The notes: a model not told the origin generated them from the sequence alone. A stretch of 64,000 bases of DNA from Paenisporosarcina cavernae (GCF_003595195.1 NZ_CP032418.1:1872501-1936500), one strand, 5' to 3'; shown: positions 43,557-53,500, counted from the first letter of the stretch. Translations and numbers: made by a program.

Positions 43557-45482
43557 TTAGTTTGTTGTTGCAACATTTTTCCGAAATTTCGTTTGGAAAA
43601 ATACGAGTGTTAAGATAAATGCTCCCGCCATAAACGCAGCGAGTACACCGATCGATTGCCATACAGAGTCAACATTTGTTGATGAAATGGCATCTTTCAT
43701 TCCTTCCACTGAATAGGTCATTGGTAAAAACGCATTAAATGGTTGTAACGATGTTGGAATTAACTCGAGCGGGAATGTTCCAGCACTCGTCGTTAACTGT
43801 AAAATCAATATGACAATTGCCACAAATCTTCCTGGGTCTCCAAGAACCGATACGAGTAGTTGGACGATTGCTAAAAAGGCAAAACTTGTGACGATACTGA
43901 GCAAGACAAACAAATATGGCTGAGAAACATCTAACCCTAATCCGTAAATCAAGACCGCATCAGCAAGAAGTGCTTGAACAACACCTACGATTGCTAACAC
44001 TCCAGCTTTACTCAAACCTAATCGAATGCCGCTTTTCACTTCACCGGCTGGTAAAACTAGCGGGAATACGATGGAAATTAAAAGTGCACCGACAAACAAT
44101 CCTAGTGATAGGAAGTAAGGTGCAAATCCTGATCCGTAGTTTGGCACATGATTCACAGCGGATTTTACAACCGAAACCGGTGCCGCTGCTTGTTCCGTGT
44201 TGTCGCCATTTAACGACTTCGATGCCGCTTCCGTCGCACCATCTTCTAATTCATCTGCAAACACGTGCATGTTGTCATCTAATGCTCGTGCGCCATTCTC
44301 CACTTTTTCCGAACCGTTTACTAATTTGTCGCTACCAGCAGCCAATTGTGTTGCTGCGTTCGAAAGTTTTGTTGCTCCTGCACTTAATTCTGGCGACTTA
44401 CTTTCCAGTGTCTTTGCACCATCGGACAGTTGTTGATGTGCAGCATACAATTTGTTCGCACCACTTTCTGCTTGCGTAAGTCCGCTAGACAGTTGGGATG
44501 CCCCTTTTGATACGTCATTTGCACCTTGTGCAAGTGCTTTACTCGACATTTGCATTTGAGCAAGTGCTTCTTTATAAGAATTCGCCTGTTCTTCCGGGAG
44601 TGATGCTAAAACAGGTGCTAATTTCTGTGAGAACGACTCGATCCCAGTTGCTAGTGCTTCATTCCCAGCAGCAACTTTTGATGCTCCATTTGTTAATGAA
44701 GTAGCACCAGCAGACGCTTGACTAATACCATTTACTAACTGTCCTTCCGAAGAAGTGGCTTTCGTAAGTCCTGCAGATAATGAGTTTACGCCATTTGTAT
44801 AAGAAGTAATACCACTTTGTAATGCTGTAAATCCTGTTTGAAATTGTGTAGCACCATTTTTTAATGTCAGTACTCCATTTTTCAATTCAGTTGTACCTGA
44901 AGAAAGGGAATTAGTTCCGTCTGCAAATTTTGTTGCAGCATCTGCAGCTTCTGTGATGCCGCCTTTCATTTCATCAATTCCATCAATCATTTTCGTGGAG
45001 TAAGTTGCAACGATTTCTTTGTTTACTTCCGCACGAACTTTTTCCATTGCTGTATCCCCGATTTGTGCAGATAGGAAATTGTAGCCTTCATTAGGCACAT
45101 AATCGATGATGACGTCGCTTGGTTGTTCGTCATAGAGCGTGGTAACATGATCGGAAAATTCCGATGGAATATGCACCATCATGTAAATTTCTTTGTTTTC
45201 AAGTGCTTTTTCTGCTTGTTTTTCGGTCATTTCTTGAAAATAAAATTGGCGTCCATCCACCAATTTCTCCGTAACATCTGACCCGAGTTGAAGTGTTTCT
45301 CCTTCGACAGTTGCGCCGGCATCTTCATTGACTATCGCTACCGGTAAATCTTTTAATTGTTCATACGGATCCCAAAATGCCCATAAAAACATTCCCGCAT
45401 ATAATACTGGGATAAAAAGTACAGCTAAAATCGGAATAAGTAACTTTCGGTTTTTCAAAATTTGTTGTAACTCTGCTTTCAA
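43557..45482 (-). CDS. yhgE: YhgE/Pip-family membrane protein
   Basis: 641 residues from a TTG start after AAGGAGG. One N-terminal helix (LLIPILAVLFIPVLYAGMFL), a long extracytoplasmic part with repeated LSSGxxxLxxG-like heptad motifs (about 185-400; predicted coiled coil), and five to six C-terminal helices of ABC-2 type. The family includes phage-infection protein and type VII-associated YueB/EsaA-like proteins. Role in B. subtilis not settled. Paired with the TetR gene yhgD upstream. Somewhat shorter than the typical 770 or so residues. Confidence 0.88.
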   Translation of the reverse strand: MKAELQQILKNRKLLIPILAVLFIPVLYAGMFLWAFWDPYEQLKDLPVAIVNEDAGATVEGETLQLGSDVTEKLVDGRQFYFQEMTEKQAEKALENKEIYMMVHIPSEFSDHVTTLYDEQPSDVIIDYVPNEGYNFLSAQIGDTAMEKVRAEVNKEIVATYSTKMIDGIDEMKGGITEAADAATKFADGTNSLSSGTTELKNGVLTLKNGATQFQTGFTALQSGITSYTNGVNSLSAGLTKATSSEGQLVNGISQASAGATSLTNGASKVAAGNEALATGIESFSQKLAPVLASLPEEQANSYKEALAQMQMSSKALAQGANDVSKGASQLSSGLTQAESGANKLYAAHQQLSDGAKTLESKSPELSAGATKLSNAATQLAAGSDKLVNGSEKVENGARALDDNMHVFADELEDGATEAASKSLNGDNTEQAAAPVSVVKSAVNHVPNYGSGFAPYFLSLGLFVGALLISIVFPLVLPAGEVKSGIRLGLSKAGVLAIVGVVQALLADAVLIYGLGLDVSQPYLFVLLSIVTSFAFLAIVQLLVSVLGDPGRFVAIVILILQLTTSAGTFPLELIPTSLQPFNAFLPMTYSVEGMKDAISSTNVDSVWQSIGVLAAFMAGAFILTLVFFQTKFRKNVATTN

Positions 45483-45511
45483 CTTGTTTCCTCCTTGTTC
45501 TTTAACTAATT

Positions 45512-45541
45512 GACTAAATTATTCACATGGTCAATTTAGTC
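45512..45541. promoter_or_regulatory. Candidate YhgD operator upstream of yhgE
   Basis: Perfect inverted repeat GACTAAATT-N12-AATTTAGTC between yhgD and yhgE. The half-site recurs at 46139. Confidence 0.65.
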
Positions 45542-45556
45542 GAAATAAAAAGTCCC

Positions 45557-46123
45557 TTACGCGAGACTTTTAAAAATCACATCATGGAACACACGTGTAA
45601 TTTGATTCTCTGATAAAATCGATTCATGCGTTTTCTGCCATTCTACCGCTAACGCCAAGTACGATTTGAGTAACAGATACGAGACGATCTCTACATCTAC
45701 TTCTCGCATTTTTTCTCTATCAATGCCAAGTTGTAAATGCTCTGCAATGTACCCAATAATTTTCCGTTCAATTTGGTTTAATGCTTCTTGAACAATTGGT
45801 GTTCCCATTTCTCGCTCTTCTTGTATTAATTTCGCAAACAATGCATGTTTCTCGCGAAACTCCAACATTTTCATTAAAACGGCAAGAGCATTTTCATCGA
45901 ATGGTTTTGTTTCATCAATCACTTTGTCTTTTTCAAACGTCATTTCTTCAATCATCGAAAAAACAATTTCATGAAATAACTCTTCTTTCGTAGAAAAAAA
46001 GGTGTAAATTGTTCCCTTTCCTACGTTTGCAAGCTTTGCCACTTGATCCATTGTTGTAGCCTTATAGCCAAAAATCGAAAACGAACGCGTCGCAGCATCC
46101 AAAATTTCTTTTCTTCGATCCAT
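45557..46123 (-). CDS. yhgD: TetR/AcrR-family regulator YhgD
   Basis: 188 residues. N-terminal helix-turn-helix YKATTMDQVAKLANVGKGTIYTFFSTKEELF is typical of the family; the C-terminal ligand domain is of the TetR_C YhgD type. Located between hemEHY and yhgE exactly as in B. subtilis. Inverted repeats with the same half-site precede both its own gene and yhgE, implying it controls both. The ribosome binding site is GAGGTGAA. Confidence 0.9.
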   Translation of the reverse strand: MDRRKEILDAATRSFSIFGYKATTMDQVAKLANVGKGTIYTFFSTKEELFHEIVFSMIEEMTFEKDKVIDETKPFDENALAVLMKMLEFREKHALFAKLIQEEREMGTPIVQEALNQIERKIIGYIAEHLQLGIDREKMREVDVEIVSYLLLKSYLALAVEWQKTHESILSENQITRVFHDVIFKSLA

Positions 46124-46138
46124 GTTTCACCTCATTCT

Positions 46139-46159
46139 GACTAAAATACTAATTTGGTC
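46139..46159. promoter_or_regulatory. Candidate YhgD operator upstream of yhgD
   Basis: GACTAAAA-TACTA-ATTTGGTC, an inverted repeat sharing the GACYAAA half-site with 45512-45541. Confidence 0.6.
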
Positions 46160-46261
46160 TTAAAGTCATTATACACGCTTTAGTACAGATTGCAAGGGGT
46201 GTTGTTTATTCCAAGACAAAACTTCTTCATACTAAGATGTTTTAGCTGTTTTCAAGAGTGA

Positions 46262-46475
46262 ATAAAGATACTTACTTCATTATTAGGATACTTTATGTAG
46301 TTATTAGGACACTTTGCGCGATTATTAGGACACTCTCCGCGATCATTAGGACACTTCGCGCGATTATTTGGACACTCTCCGCAATCATTAGGACACTCTC
46401 CGCGATTATTAGGACACTTTGCGTAATTATTAGGACACTTTATGTGATCATTAGGACACTCGCGTCATTATCCTA
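46262..46475 (+). repeat. Phased tandem array B, TTAGGACAC core, 21 bp
   Basis: TTAGGA(C/T)AC starts at 46283, 46304, 46325, 46346, 46367 (TTTGGACAC), 46388, 46409, 46430 and 46451, all exactly 21 bp apart, with a decayed unit at 46262. The 12-bp spacers are TTTGCGCGATTA-like, usually containing CGC. The core is the reverse complement of array A's GTGTCCTAA. It fills the space between the hemY terminator and the yhgD promoter. No ribosome binding site for the open frame across it. Confidence 0.92.
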
Positions 46476-46542
46476 TATTCAGAAACAAAACGCGTGAATA
46501 CAGAGCCAGTCAACATTTATCGCCAGCTCATCAACACCAAAC

Positions 46543-46588
46543 AAAAAACTGTAAATGCTCTCCGCTAAAAGAGAGTCATTTACAGTTT
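46543..46588 (-). terminator. Terminator of hemEHY
   Basis: AACTGTAAATG-CTCTC pairs with GAGAGT-CATTTACAGTT; on the minus strand TTTTTTG follows. Confidence 0.82.
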
Positions 46589-46589
46589 C

Positions 46590-48014
46590 TTATTTCGCGA
46601 CAACTACTTCTTTCAAAAAAAGTTCATCCAGAAGTTCGCGTGTCATTGCTTTCCCTTGATCAACACAATCAGGCAATCCAAGTCCCTCGTAGGAACTTCC
46701 TGCTAGTTTCACATGAGGTAATTTAGTGGCTAAATCAGCTTTGACACGTTGTACACGATCTTGATGACCGACGACGTATTGCGGCATTGCTTCTTTCCAT
46801 CGGGTTACGACTGTGAATAAAGGATCTCCATCGATTTTCGTTGTTTTGCGTAAGTCGTCTAGCACAACTTTTTCAATTTCTTTATCGGATAGATCAACGA
46901 TTGCTTCGTCTCCTGCTCTACCTACATATCCTCTCATCAGTACATGACCTTCTGGTGTAGTTGTTGGCCATTTTTTATGAGTCCATGTACAAGCAGTGAT
47001 CGAGTAGTCACTGTTTCGAGAAACAACGAATCCAGTACCATCTTTAGAAATTTGCACTTGGTCTTCTTTAAATGCCATCGCAACTGTTGCCACACTAGTA
47101 GATGGCATTTCTTCAAATTCTTCCATGATTCCATGTTCTTCTAATAACGATTTCGTTACGCCATGTGGAGTAGTAAGGATGATACCGTCTGCCTGTAATG
47201 TCGAGCCTGTATTTAATGTTATTTCTACCTGCTCGCCAACTTGTTGAAGGCGTTCTGCACGAACTCCTTTGTAAAGTTGAACATCTGTCAGTGCTTGTTC
47301 AAGCGATTCAACGATAGTTTCTAATCCATCACGGAACGTACGGAATATTCCTTCTTTTTTTGCTTTTGTAGGAGACTTCGGAGTAGTCCGTTTTGTTCCA
47401 AGTATGAGCGATCGATGCTCTTGTTCTACTTTTTCAAACTGCGGAAAGGTTGCTTGCAAACTTAGTCGGTCCAAATCACCTGCATATATTCCAGATAACA
47501 ATGGTTCAATTAAGTTTTCCACTACTTCATTTCCAAAACGTCTACGGAAAAAGTGACCGAGCGATTGATCTCCTTGAATGTTTGATTTCGGCAAAACAAA
47601 ATCACCAGCAGCCCGGACTTTTCCACTCCACGAGAAGAGACCGGATGTAACAAACGGAGAAATTTCAGTCGGAATCCCCATTACAGACCCCGCAGGAATG
47701 GGGTGGAGTTCTTCACCAACTAAAACATACGCTTGTCCTGTTGCGTTTTTTACTAGTTGGTCCTCAATACCCAAGTCTTCTGCAAGCTGTCCAAAGCTCA
47801 CTTTTCTCGCTAAGAAGGAGTCCGGTCCGCGTTCCACTATGAAGCCATCTTTTCGAAGCGTTTGAATTTTCCCTCCTAAACGTGGAGAAGATTCGATGAG
47901 TGTAATCTCTAATGGATAGCCTTTTTCTCTCGCTTCTTTTTGCATATAGAAGGCAGCGGATAATCCAGTGATTCCGCCGCCAATGATGATAATTTTCTTT
48001 TTCTGTTGTGACAT
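46590..48014 (-). CDS. hemY: Coproporphyrinogen III oxidase (HemY/CgoX)
   Basis: FAD oxidase of Gram-positive haem synthesis (coproporphyrin-dependent route). 474 residues from the ATG at 48014 (MSQQKKKIIIIGGGITG). Earlier in-frame starts exist (to 48026), but homologues begin here. FAD loop GGGITGLSAAFYM, ERGPDSFLARK, and C-terminal VKLAGSSYEGLGLPDCV. Last of hemE-hemH-hemY. The ribosome binding site is weak (AGAAAGTGAT), suggesting coupling to hemH translation. Confidence 0.94.
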   Translation of the reverse strand: MSQQKKKIIIIGGGITGLSAAFYMQKEAREKGYPLEITLIESSPRLGGKIQTLRKDGFIVERGPDSFLARKVSFGQLAEDLGIEDQLVKNATGQAYVLVGEELHPIPAGSVMGIPTEISPFVTSGLFSWSGKVRAAGDFVLPKSNIQGDQSLGHFFRRRFGNEVVENLIEPLLSGIYAGDLDRLSLQATFPQFEKVEQEHRSLILGTKRTTPKSPTKAKKEGIFRTFRDGLETIVESLEQALTDVQLYKGVRAERLQQVGEQVEITLNTGSTLQADGIILTTPHGVTKSLLEEHGIMEEFEEMPSTSVATVAMAFKEDQVQISKDGTGFVVSRNSDYSITACTWTHKKWPTTTPEGHVLMRGYVGRAGDEAIVDLSDKEIEKVVLDDLRKTTKIDGDPLFTVVTRWKEAMPQYVVGHQDRVQRVKADLATKLPHVKLAGSSYEGLGLPDCVDQGKAMTRELLDELFLKEVVVAK

Positions 48015-48049
48015 CTTCATCATCACTTTCTTGTCTGACTTTCAATCGA

Positions 48050-48982
48050 TTATTTGTGGTTCAACTTTTTTAACACGACATCTGCCATTGCATCAATAAA
48101 TAACGGTTGTGTGTTTGGCATTTCCGGACGGTAATAGTTCGCGCCAATTTCATCCGTCACAACTTTACACTCGACATCATTGTCAAAAAGCACTTCTAAA
48201 TGGTCCGCTACAAATCCAACTGGCGTGTAAACGAAAGAAGTGTATCCTTTTTCGTTATGTAGATCGCGCGTTAAGTCTTGTACATCTGGTCCAATCCACG
48301 GCTCAGGAGTTTGTCCAGCACTTTGCCAACCAACTTCGTAGTTTTCGACTCCTGCTGCTTTCGCAATCATATCTGCTGTTGCATGTAATTGATCTGGATA
48401 CGGGTCACCATTTGCAATGATTTTCTCTGGCAACGAGTGAGCGGAAACGATTAGGCAAGCTTTAGCGCGTTCTTCTTCTGACATAGATGCAAATGTTGAC
48501 GCGATCTTTTCCTGCCAGTATTGAATAAACTTCGGCTCATCGTACCAGCTTTCCACTGATGTGATTTGTGGTCCACCCAACGTTTCTGCAGTTTCTTTTG
48601 CACGTCCGTTGTAGGATTTAATGGAAAACGTAGAGAAGTGTGGTGCTAACACAATCGAAACAGCTTCTTCTATTCCGTCTTCGTGCATTTGTTTCACTGC
48701 ATCTTCGACAAATGGTTCAATATGCTTTAACCCAATGTATAGCACAAATTCAATGTCATCTTGCACTTCATTCAAACGGGCACAAAGCGCTGTTGCTTGG
48801 TCATCTGTAATTTTCGCAAGAGGCGAAATTCCACCGATCGCACGGTAACGATCACGCAGATCTTCTAAAGCTTCTGTACTTGGTGGACGTCCATGACGAA
48901 TATGCGTGTAATACCGTTCTAAGTCTTCCTCTTTGTATGGCGTTCCGTAAGCCATCACTAGTAATCCCATTTTCTTTTTCAA
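48050..48982 (-). CDS. hemH: Coproporphyrin ferrochelatase
   Basis: Inserts Fe2+ into coproporphyrin III. 310 residues (same as B. subtilis) when started at the TTG at 48982 ([20 protein letters not shown]), which follows GAGGTGA; a GTG three codons earlier is possible. Metal-site histidine in [16 protein letters not shown] and acidic partner in the [15 protein letters not shown] region. Second gene of the haem operon. Confidence 0.95.
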   Translation of the reverse strand: MKKKMGLLVMAYGTPYKEEDLERYYTHIRHGRPPSTEALEDLRDRYRAIGGISPLAKITDDQATALCARLNEVQDDIEFVLYIGLKHIEPFVEDAVKQMHEDGIEEAVSIVLAPHFSTFSIKSYNGRAKETAETLGGPQITSVESWYDEPKFIQYWQEKIASTFASMSEEERAKACLIVSAHSLPEKIIANGDPYPDQLHATADMIAKAAGVENYEVGWQSAGQTPEPWIGPDVQDLTRDLHNEKGYTSFVYTPVGFVADHLEVLFDNDVECKVVTDEIGANYYRPEMPNTQPLFIDAMADVVLKKLNHK

Positions 48983-49053
48983 GTCAATCACCTCAGATTA
49001 GATTTTCTGTTCTATTTTCCCATTATCTATCTGTTTTCTCGAGAAGGAAGCGT

Positions 49054-50100
49054 TTAAGAATGTGCTAATCGTTCGCGTGAATACTCATGTACAAACGCAG
49101 TTAATCGTTTTAACGTGTCCGGATTTACTTCTGGGAAGACACCATGTCCCAAGTTAAAAATGTGACCTGGTTGCGCCAACCCTTCATCTAAAATGGCTCT
49201 TGCACGACTTTCAATGACATTCCAGTCTGCTAATAATAAGGATGGATCTAAGTTCCCTTGAAGTGTTTTTGTAAGTCCCATAGAGCGAGCTTCTGCAATC
49301 GATAATCGCCAGTCAAGTCCGACAACATCTACCGGAAGGTCATGCCATTCCTTCGCTAAGTGACTTGCACCTACTCCAAACGTCGTTACTGGAACTCCAT
49401 AAGACTGAATGGCTGTAAAGATTTTCTCCATCACTGGTTTAATGAAGATCCGGTAATCTGCTACATTTAACGCACCGACCCATGAATCAAAGATTTGAAT
49501 CGCTTTCGCTCCAGAGTCCACTTGAGCTTTCGTGTAGACGATGATCATATCAGCAAGCTTGTCCATTAAAGCGAACCACGCTTCTGGATTAGATACCATC
49601 ATCGCTTTGGTTTTGTTGTAGTTACGAGAAGGACCGCCTTCAATCATGTAACTCGCTAATGTGAAAGGTGCTCCAGAGAACCCGATTAATGGAACATTCA
49701 GTTGTTCTGTCGTTAATAATTTTATCGTCTCTAACACAAATGGAATATGGTCTTCAGGTGATAGTTCTCCTAGTCTATCTACATCTTCTTTCGAACGAAT
49801 CGGATTTGAAATCACTGGACCTACACCAGCTTTGATTTTTACATCTACCCCGATTCCAGGAAGCGGTGTTACGATATCTTTATATAAAATCGCTGCATCT
49901 ACATCATATTGTTCCACTGGTAAACGAGTCACGTAAGCACACAGTTCTGGTTGGTGCGTAATTTCCTCTAGAGAGTACTTTTCTTTAATCTTTCGATATT
50001 CAGGTTGCGAGCGTCCAGCTTGGCGCATATACCATACTGGTGTATGCACAACTGATTCTCCTTTTGCGGCACGTAAAAAAGTATCGTTAAATGGTTTCAT
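49054..50100 (-). CDS. hemE: Uroporphyrinogen decarboxylase
   Basis: Decarboxylates uroporphyrinogen III to coproporphyrinogen III. 348 residues. Signature [15 protein letters not shown] (about 22-36), the catalytic-Asp region [11 protein letters not shown], and [17 protein letters not shown]. First gene of hemEHY, divergent from hmoB with 169 bp between. Confidence 0.97.
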   Translation of the reverse strand: MKPFNDTFLRAAKGESVVHTPVWYMRQAGRSQPEYRKIKEKYSLEEITHQPELCAYVTRLPVEQYDVDAAILYKDIVTPLPGIGVDVKIKAGVGPVISNPIRSKEDVDRLGELSPEDHIPFVLETIKLLTTEQLNVPLIGFSGAPFTLASYMIEGGPSRNYNKTKAMMVSNPEAWFALMDKLADMIIVYTKAQVDSGAKAIQIFDSWVGALNVADYRIFIKPVMEKIFTAIQSYGVPVTTFGVGASHLAKEWHDLPVDVVGLDWRLSIAEARSMGLTKTLQGNLDPSLLLADWNVIESRARAILDEGLAQPGHIFNLGHGVFPEVNPDTLKRLTAFVHEYSRERLAHS

Positions 50101-50269
50101 AAGTCGTCGTTCCTGCCTTTCTTCTTGCTTCTCACTATAGACGTATATACCCTCATTGTATAGATTCCTCGGTCAATTGTCATAGAATTGCCTATAATTG
50201 TGTCGGAGAGTTGTTTCAAGATTTTTATTCAGGGGAAAGTTATACTTGTAGAAAACGGAGGGATTACAT

Positions 50270-50788
50270 ATGAACATTTATTTGACGAACGGAACGCCTG
50301 AATTTATGAAGTCATTAAAACAGAAAAACGCGAACGAAAAAATGGTCGTTATGTATGGCGAAGGAAATGCCGTATTACTTCATGAAACAGATGGAAAAAC
50401 AGTATTCGCAACACCTCGTAAATATGAAGTGATTGATTCGGCAGGTGAATTAAGTGAAAACGGCTTCTTCGTTTTTAATAATATTCCTGTCACAGAAGAA
50501 GGACGTCCTATTTTCGAACACCGTTTTACCAATCGCGCACGTGCAATTGAAGACGAACCAGGATTTATTGCCATTCGTGTATTACGTCCTTTAGATTCGG
50601 ATACGTATATTGTGGTGACAGAATGGACTGGACCTAGCTCATTTGAAGCATGGCAATCTTCTTCTGCTTACGATAAAGCACACGCAAAGCGCGGAACAGA
50701 AGAAGGCATTGACAAAAAACCAAACATTTTCTCTAGTGCATCTTATGTAACGAAGTATTTCACAGAAAGAAGTACGGAAGAAGAATAG
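50270..50788 (+). CDS. hmoB: Haem-degrading monooxygenase HmoB-like
   Basis: 172 residues. C-terminal ABM ferredoxin-like domain (about 75-165; NRARAIEDEPGFIAIRVLRP, YIVVTEWTGPSSFEAWQSS), which in HmoB opens the haem ring. The N-terminal 65 residues are the HmoB-specific extension. Divergent from hemEHY as yhgC is in B. subtilis, so haem synthesis and breakdown are side by side. AACGGAGGGA ribosome binding site. Confidence 0.88.
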   Translation: MNIYLTNGTPEFMKSLKQKNANEKMVVMYGEGNAVLLHETDGKTVFATPRKYEVIDSAGELSENGFFVFNNIPVTEEGRPIFEHRFTNRARAIEDEPGFIAIRVLRPLDSDTYIVVTEWTGPSSFEAWQSSSAYDKAHAKRGTEEGIDKKPNIFSSASYVTKYFTERSTEEE

Positions 50789-50790
50789 AT

Positions 50791-50833
50791 TGAAAAGAGC
50801 GTATCGGATGAGAAAATCCAATACGCTCTTTTT
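50791..50833. terminator. Terminator of hmoB
   Basis: AAAAGAGCGTAT-GGAT / ATCC-ATACGCTCTTTT, strong stem followed by TT. Confidence 0.85.
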
Positions 50834-50850
50834 TGTCTTTGATCGTTTTT

Positions 50851-51051
50851 CTATCTAGTTGTATCGTCCTTTTCGAACTCGCTTTCAATCTCATCAGCCG
50901 TCACAATCGGTTTCGGCTTTTCCATTTCATACTTCGCCACCAAGATTTTAGCGATGTCTGATTTATTGATCGCATCTTTCACGGCTAAGTAAATCACAAA
51001 GTATGTAATGACTAACCCTATCAGCCACATGAATATCCCTAATAATCCCAT
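50851..51051 (-). CDS. Small membrane protein after ecsB
   Basis: 66 residues. One or two hydrophobic segments (LLGIFMWLIGLVITYFVIYLA), then a charged tail ending EKDDTTR. GAGGGGGAG ribosome binding site, 19 bp after the ecsB stop, so co-transcribed with ecsAB. It takes the place of ecsC of B. subtilis but is unrelated. Family not recognised. Confidence 0.65.
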   Translation of the reverse strand: MGLLGIFMWLIGLVITYFVIYLAVKDAINKSDIAKILVAKYEMEKPKPIVTADEIESEFEKDDTTR

Positions 51052-51069
51052 TCCAATCTCCCCCTCTGT

Positions 51070-52269
51070 TTATCTCTTCTTATATCTCACAACGCTCTGT
51101 GACACCACAACATGTAAAAATGCCAAAATCCCTACATGCAGGATCGGAACTTTTGTTAGGATTGCCGTGACGATTAGAACAATCAGTTGCACGAACTGTG
51201 CTGTAGAAACGACATTTGCGGCAGCTTGACGTCTCGTCTCTTCTGATACTGCTGGGAATAAAGCATCCAATTTAAATTCGGACTGTTGACTTAATGCCGC
51301 TTTTAACTGAAGTACGGTGGCAAATGCGAATACCGCTGTAAGCGCATATTGTACAAACGAGATATCGACAAGCGCGATGATAACCGCAAGGATGAGCGTT
51401 AAGCGAACCCATAAATAAAAAGTATCGCTAGACCGAATGAATTTTCTTGCCAATAAATATGTCTCCGCATTTTTCTGTTTATACGGAATCACTGAAAATA
51501 AACCATCTGCATACTTTCTTCGACGAATCGACGGTGTAATATGTGGAACATCCGTGAAGTTATTAGCAAAACGATAAAATCGCATCATTCGTCTATTTTC
51601 CATTTCGATAAATGTCTCAAATGGAAACGCTACATTCTCTTTTTTGCGCTGAAGAACTAGGTGAAATACAACAAATACTAACAGGCTAATTCCGACAAAT
51701 AACCAGCTCTCTTTAAACAGGAAGAAAAAGATAACCCCTTGTAGTAAAAATCGTACCAATCGATCGATCCAAGCCCCTTGTCCATTAAAATGCCAGAGAA
51801 GTGACATTTCATGTTGCACAGAAAAGTGTTTCATTGCCAAAACAAGCACTGCTGTTACTAATAAAGTGGTGGCGCTTACCCCTTCGACTTTCGTTAACAA
51901 TGGAATACTGACAATTAAAATTAGAAGTGGAATCCACACTTGTGAGAAAAAAGTCCATGTTGTCGCCTTCTTCATATAGGCATGTAATTGCGTTTCGAGT
52001 GGCAGAAAAAATACTTTGTCCGCTTCCTTGAATAGTGTGACTGGTTTACTTAGAAGTAGCGTCACGGAAAGAAGAACGCTAACTAGCACTTCTCCAGGGA
52101 AATCTGCGGGAGCACGTTTTAGCCATTCACTGTACTGATAGCCCCCTGCCCCTATTGCAAAAACAAGCGCAAACGCTAAATGGCCAGTAAAAATATATTG
52201 CACATATTTTTGAAGTTCTTCTATATAAGACTGAAATCGTTTATTCCAAAAATCAAGCAAGCTTTTCAT
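51070..52269 (-). CDS. ecsB: ABC transporter permease EcsB
   Basis: 399 residues, about ten hydrophobic segments, with the EcsB-like cytoplasmic stretch VAFPFETFIEMENRRMMRFYRFANNFTDVPHI split over 216-247. With EcsA it affects secretion, competence and intramembrane proteolysis in B. subtilis; the transported substrate is unknown. The start overlaps ecsA by 17 bp. Confidence 0.9.
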   Translation of the reverse strand: MKSLLDFWNKRFQSYIEELQKYVQYIFTGHLAFALVFAIGAGGYQYSEWLKRAPADFPGEVLVSVLLSVTLLLSKPVTLFKEADKVFFLPLETQLHAYMKKATTWTFFSQVWIPLLILIVSIPLLTKVEGVSATTLLVTAVLVLAMKHFSVQHEMSLLWHFNGQGAWIDRLVRFLLQGVIFFFLFKESWLFVGISLLVFVVFHLVLQRKKENVAFPFETFIEMENRRMMRFYRFANNFTDVPHITPSIRRRKYADGLFSVIPYKQKNAETYLLARKFIRSSDTFYLWVRLTLILAVIIALVDISFVQYALTAVFAFATVLQLKAALSQQSEFKLDALFPAVSEETRRQAAANVVSTAQFVQLIVLIVTAILTKVPILHVGILAFLHVVVSQSVVRYKKR

Positions 52270-53002
52270 CGTCTTGCTCCTTTGTCATCTCAATGTACAA
52301 GTCATCGAGGGTGGCATGCGGCATTCCAAACTCCTTGCGCAGCTGATCCATCGTGCCACTAGCGCGTACACGCCCGTGATGCAGAAGAATAATACGGTCA
52401 CAGTACCGTTCTGCTGTCGCCAATACGTGCGTTGACATCAGAACTGCAGCACCACGTTGCTTACGACTTTCCATTTGCTGAAGTAACGATTGAATACCGA
52501 GTGGATCCAGTCCAACGAATGGTTCATCAATCATGTAAAGAGTTGGTTCCACTAAGAATGCGCACATAATCATTACTTTTTGGCGCATACCTTTCGAGAA
52601 ATGCGAAGGAAACCAATTTAAGCGTTTTTCCAATCGAAATTCTTTTAAGAGTAATTCGCTTCGCTGCTGAAGCGTTTGCTCGTCAATACCATATGCCATC
52701 GCTGTTAGCTCTAAATGTTCTTTTAACGTAAGCTCGTCATATAAAATAGGCGTTTCTGGAATATAGCTAAAAGATGTACGATACGCACTTGGATTTTCTG
52801 AAAAGGTCGTTCCATTGATGGAGATCGTTCCAATTCTTGGTTCCATCATTCCAATAATATGTTTAATCGTTGTACTCTTCCCAGCGCCGTTTAGTCCAAT
52901 CAGGCCAACTAACTCCCCTGGCTCGATTTTGAATGAAATCTCATGCAACACATCTTTACGGGTGTAGCCACCTGTTACATGGTCCACGTGTAAAATACTC
53001 AT
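52253..53002 (-). CDS. ecsA: ABC transporter ATP-binding protein EcsA
   Basis: 249 residues from the ATG at 53002 (a TTG lies just before), with GAGGTGA upstream. Walker A GLNGAGKST, signature FSKGMRQKV, Walker B LYMIDEPFVGLD, H-loop STHV. Forms the exporter with EcsB. Divergent from hit, as in B. subtilis. Confidence 0.93.
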   Translation of the reverse strand: MSILHVDHVTGGYTRKDVLHEISFKIEPGELVGLIGLNGAGKSTTIKHIIGMMEPRIGTISINGTTFSENPSAYRTSFSYIPETPILYDELTLKEHLELTAMAYGIDEQTLQQRSELLLKEFRLEKRLNWFPSHFSKGMRQKVMIMCAFLVEPTLYMIDEPFVGLDPLGIQSLLQQMESRKQRGAAVLMSTHVLATAERYCDRIILLHHGRVRASGTMDQLRKEFGMPHATLDDLYIEMTKEQDDEKLA

Positions 53003-53066
53003 CAAGTCACCTCATTTTGTGATTTTAGTGTATCATATCTTCATATACGAAAAAGGAGTGACGCAT

Positions 53067-53489
53067 ATGACTGAATGTTTGTTTTGTAAATTAGTAGACG
53101 GATCAATTCCTGCTACGAAAGTGTACGAAGATGACAAAGTACTTGCGTTTATGGATATTATGCCATTAACGAAAGGTCACACATTACTCATTCCAAAAGC
53201 GCATCACGCATCGATTCAAGAAATGCCACCGGAAGAAGCGGCGCATTTATTTTCGGTCGCACCTAAAATCGCACGCGCAATTGAAGATGCTTTCGAACCG
53301 CACGGCTTAAACTTGTTAAACAATAATGGCGCACCAGCAGGGCAAAGTGTCTTCCATTTCCATTTACACTTCATCCCTCGTTATAACGAAAAAGACGGGT
53401 TGAAAGTATCATGGAAAACAAAAGAAAAAGAATTTTCTATGGATGATTTTGCCGAACACGCGAAAGAAATACAAGCAAAACTATCCTAA
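53067..53489 (+). CDS. hit: HIT-family nucleotide hydrolase
   Basis: 140 residues from the ATG at 53067 (MTECLFCKLVDGSIPATK) with AAAGGAGTG; the longer upstream frame has no site. Histidine-triad motif HFHLHFIPR and N-terminal CLFC zinc pair region. Hint/FHIT-like hydrolase of nucleoside phosphoramidates. Conserved back-to-back with ecsA. Confidence 0.93.
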   Translation: MTECLFCKLVDGSIPATKVYEDDKVLAFMDIMPLTKGHTLLIPKAHHASIQEMPPEEAAHLFSVAPKIARAIEDAFEPHGLNLLNNNGAPAGQSVFHFHLHFIPRYNEKDGLKVSWKTKEKEFSMDDFAEHAKEIQAKLS

Positions 53490-53500
53490 TAATTCCCACT

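Noticed and set aside
43916-44479. 187-codon plus-strand frame inside yhgE
   Set aside because: Shadow of the repetitive yhgE coding region; no gene signals.
46258-46497. Open frame across array B
   Set aside because: Same repeat artefact; no start signal.
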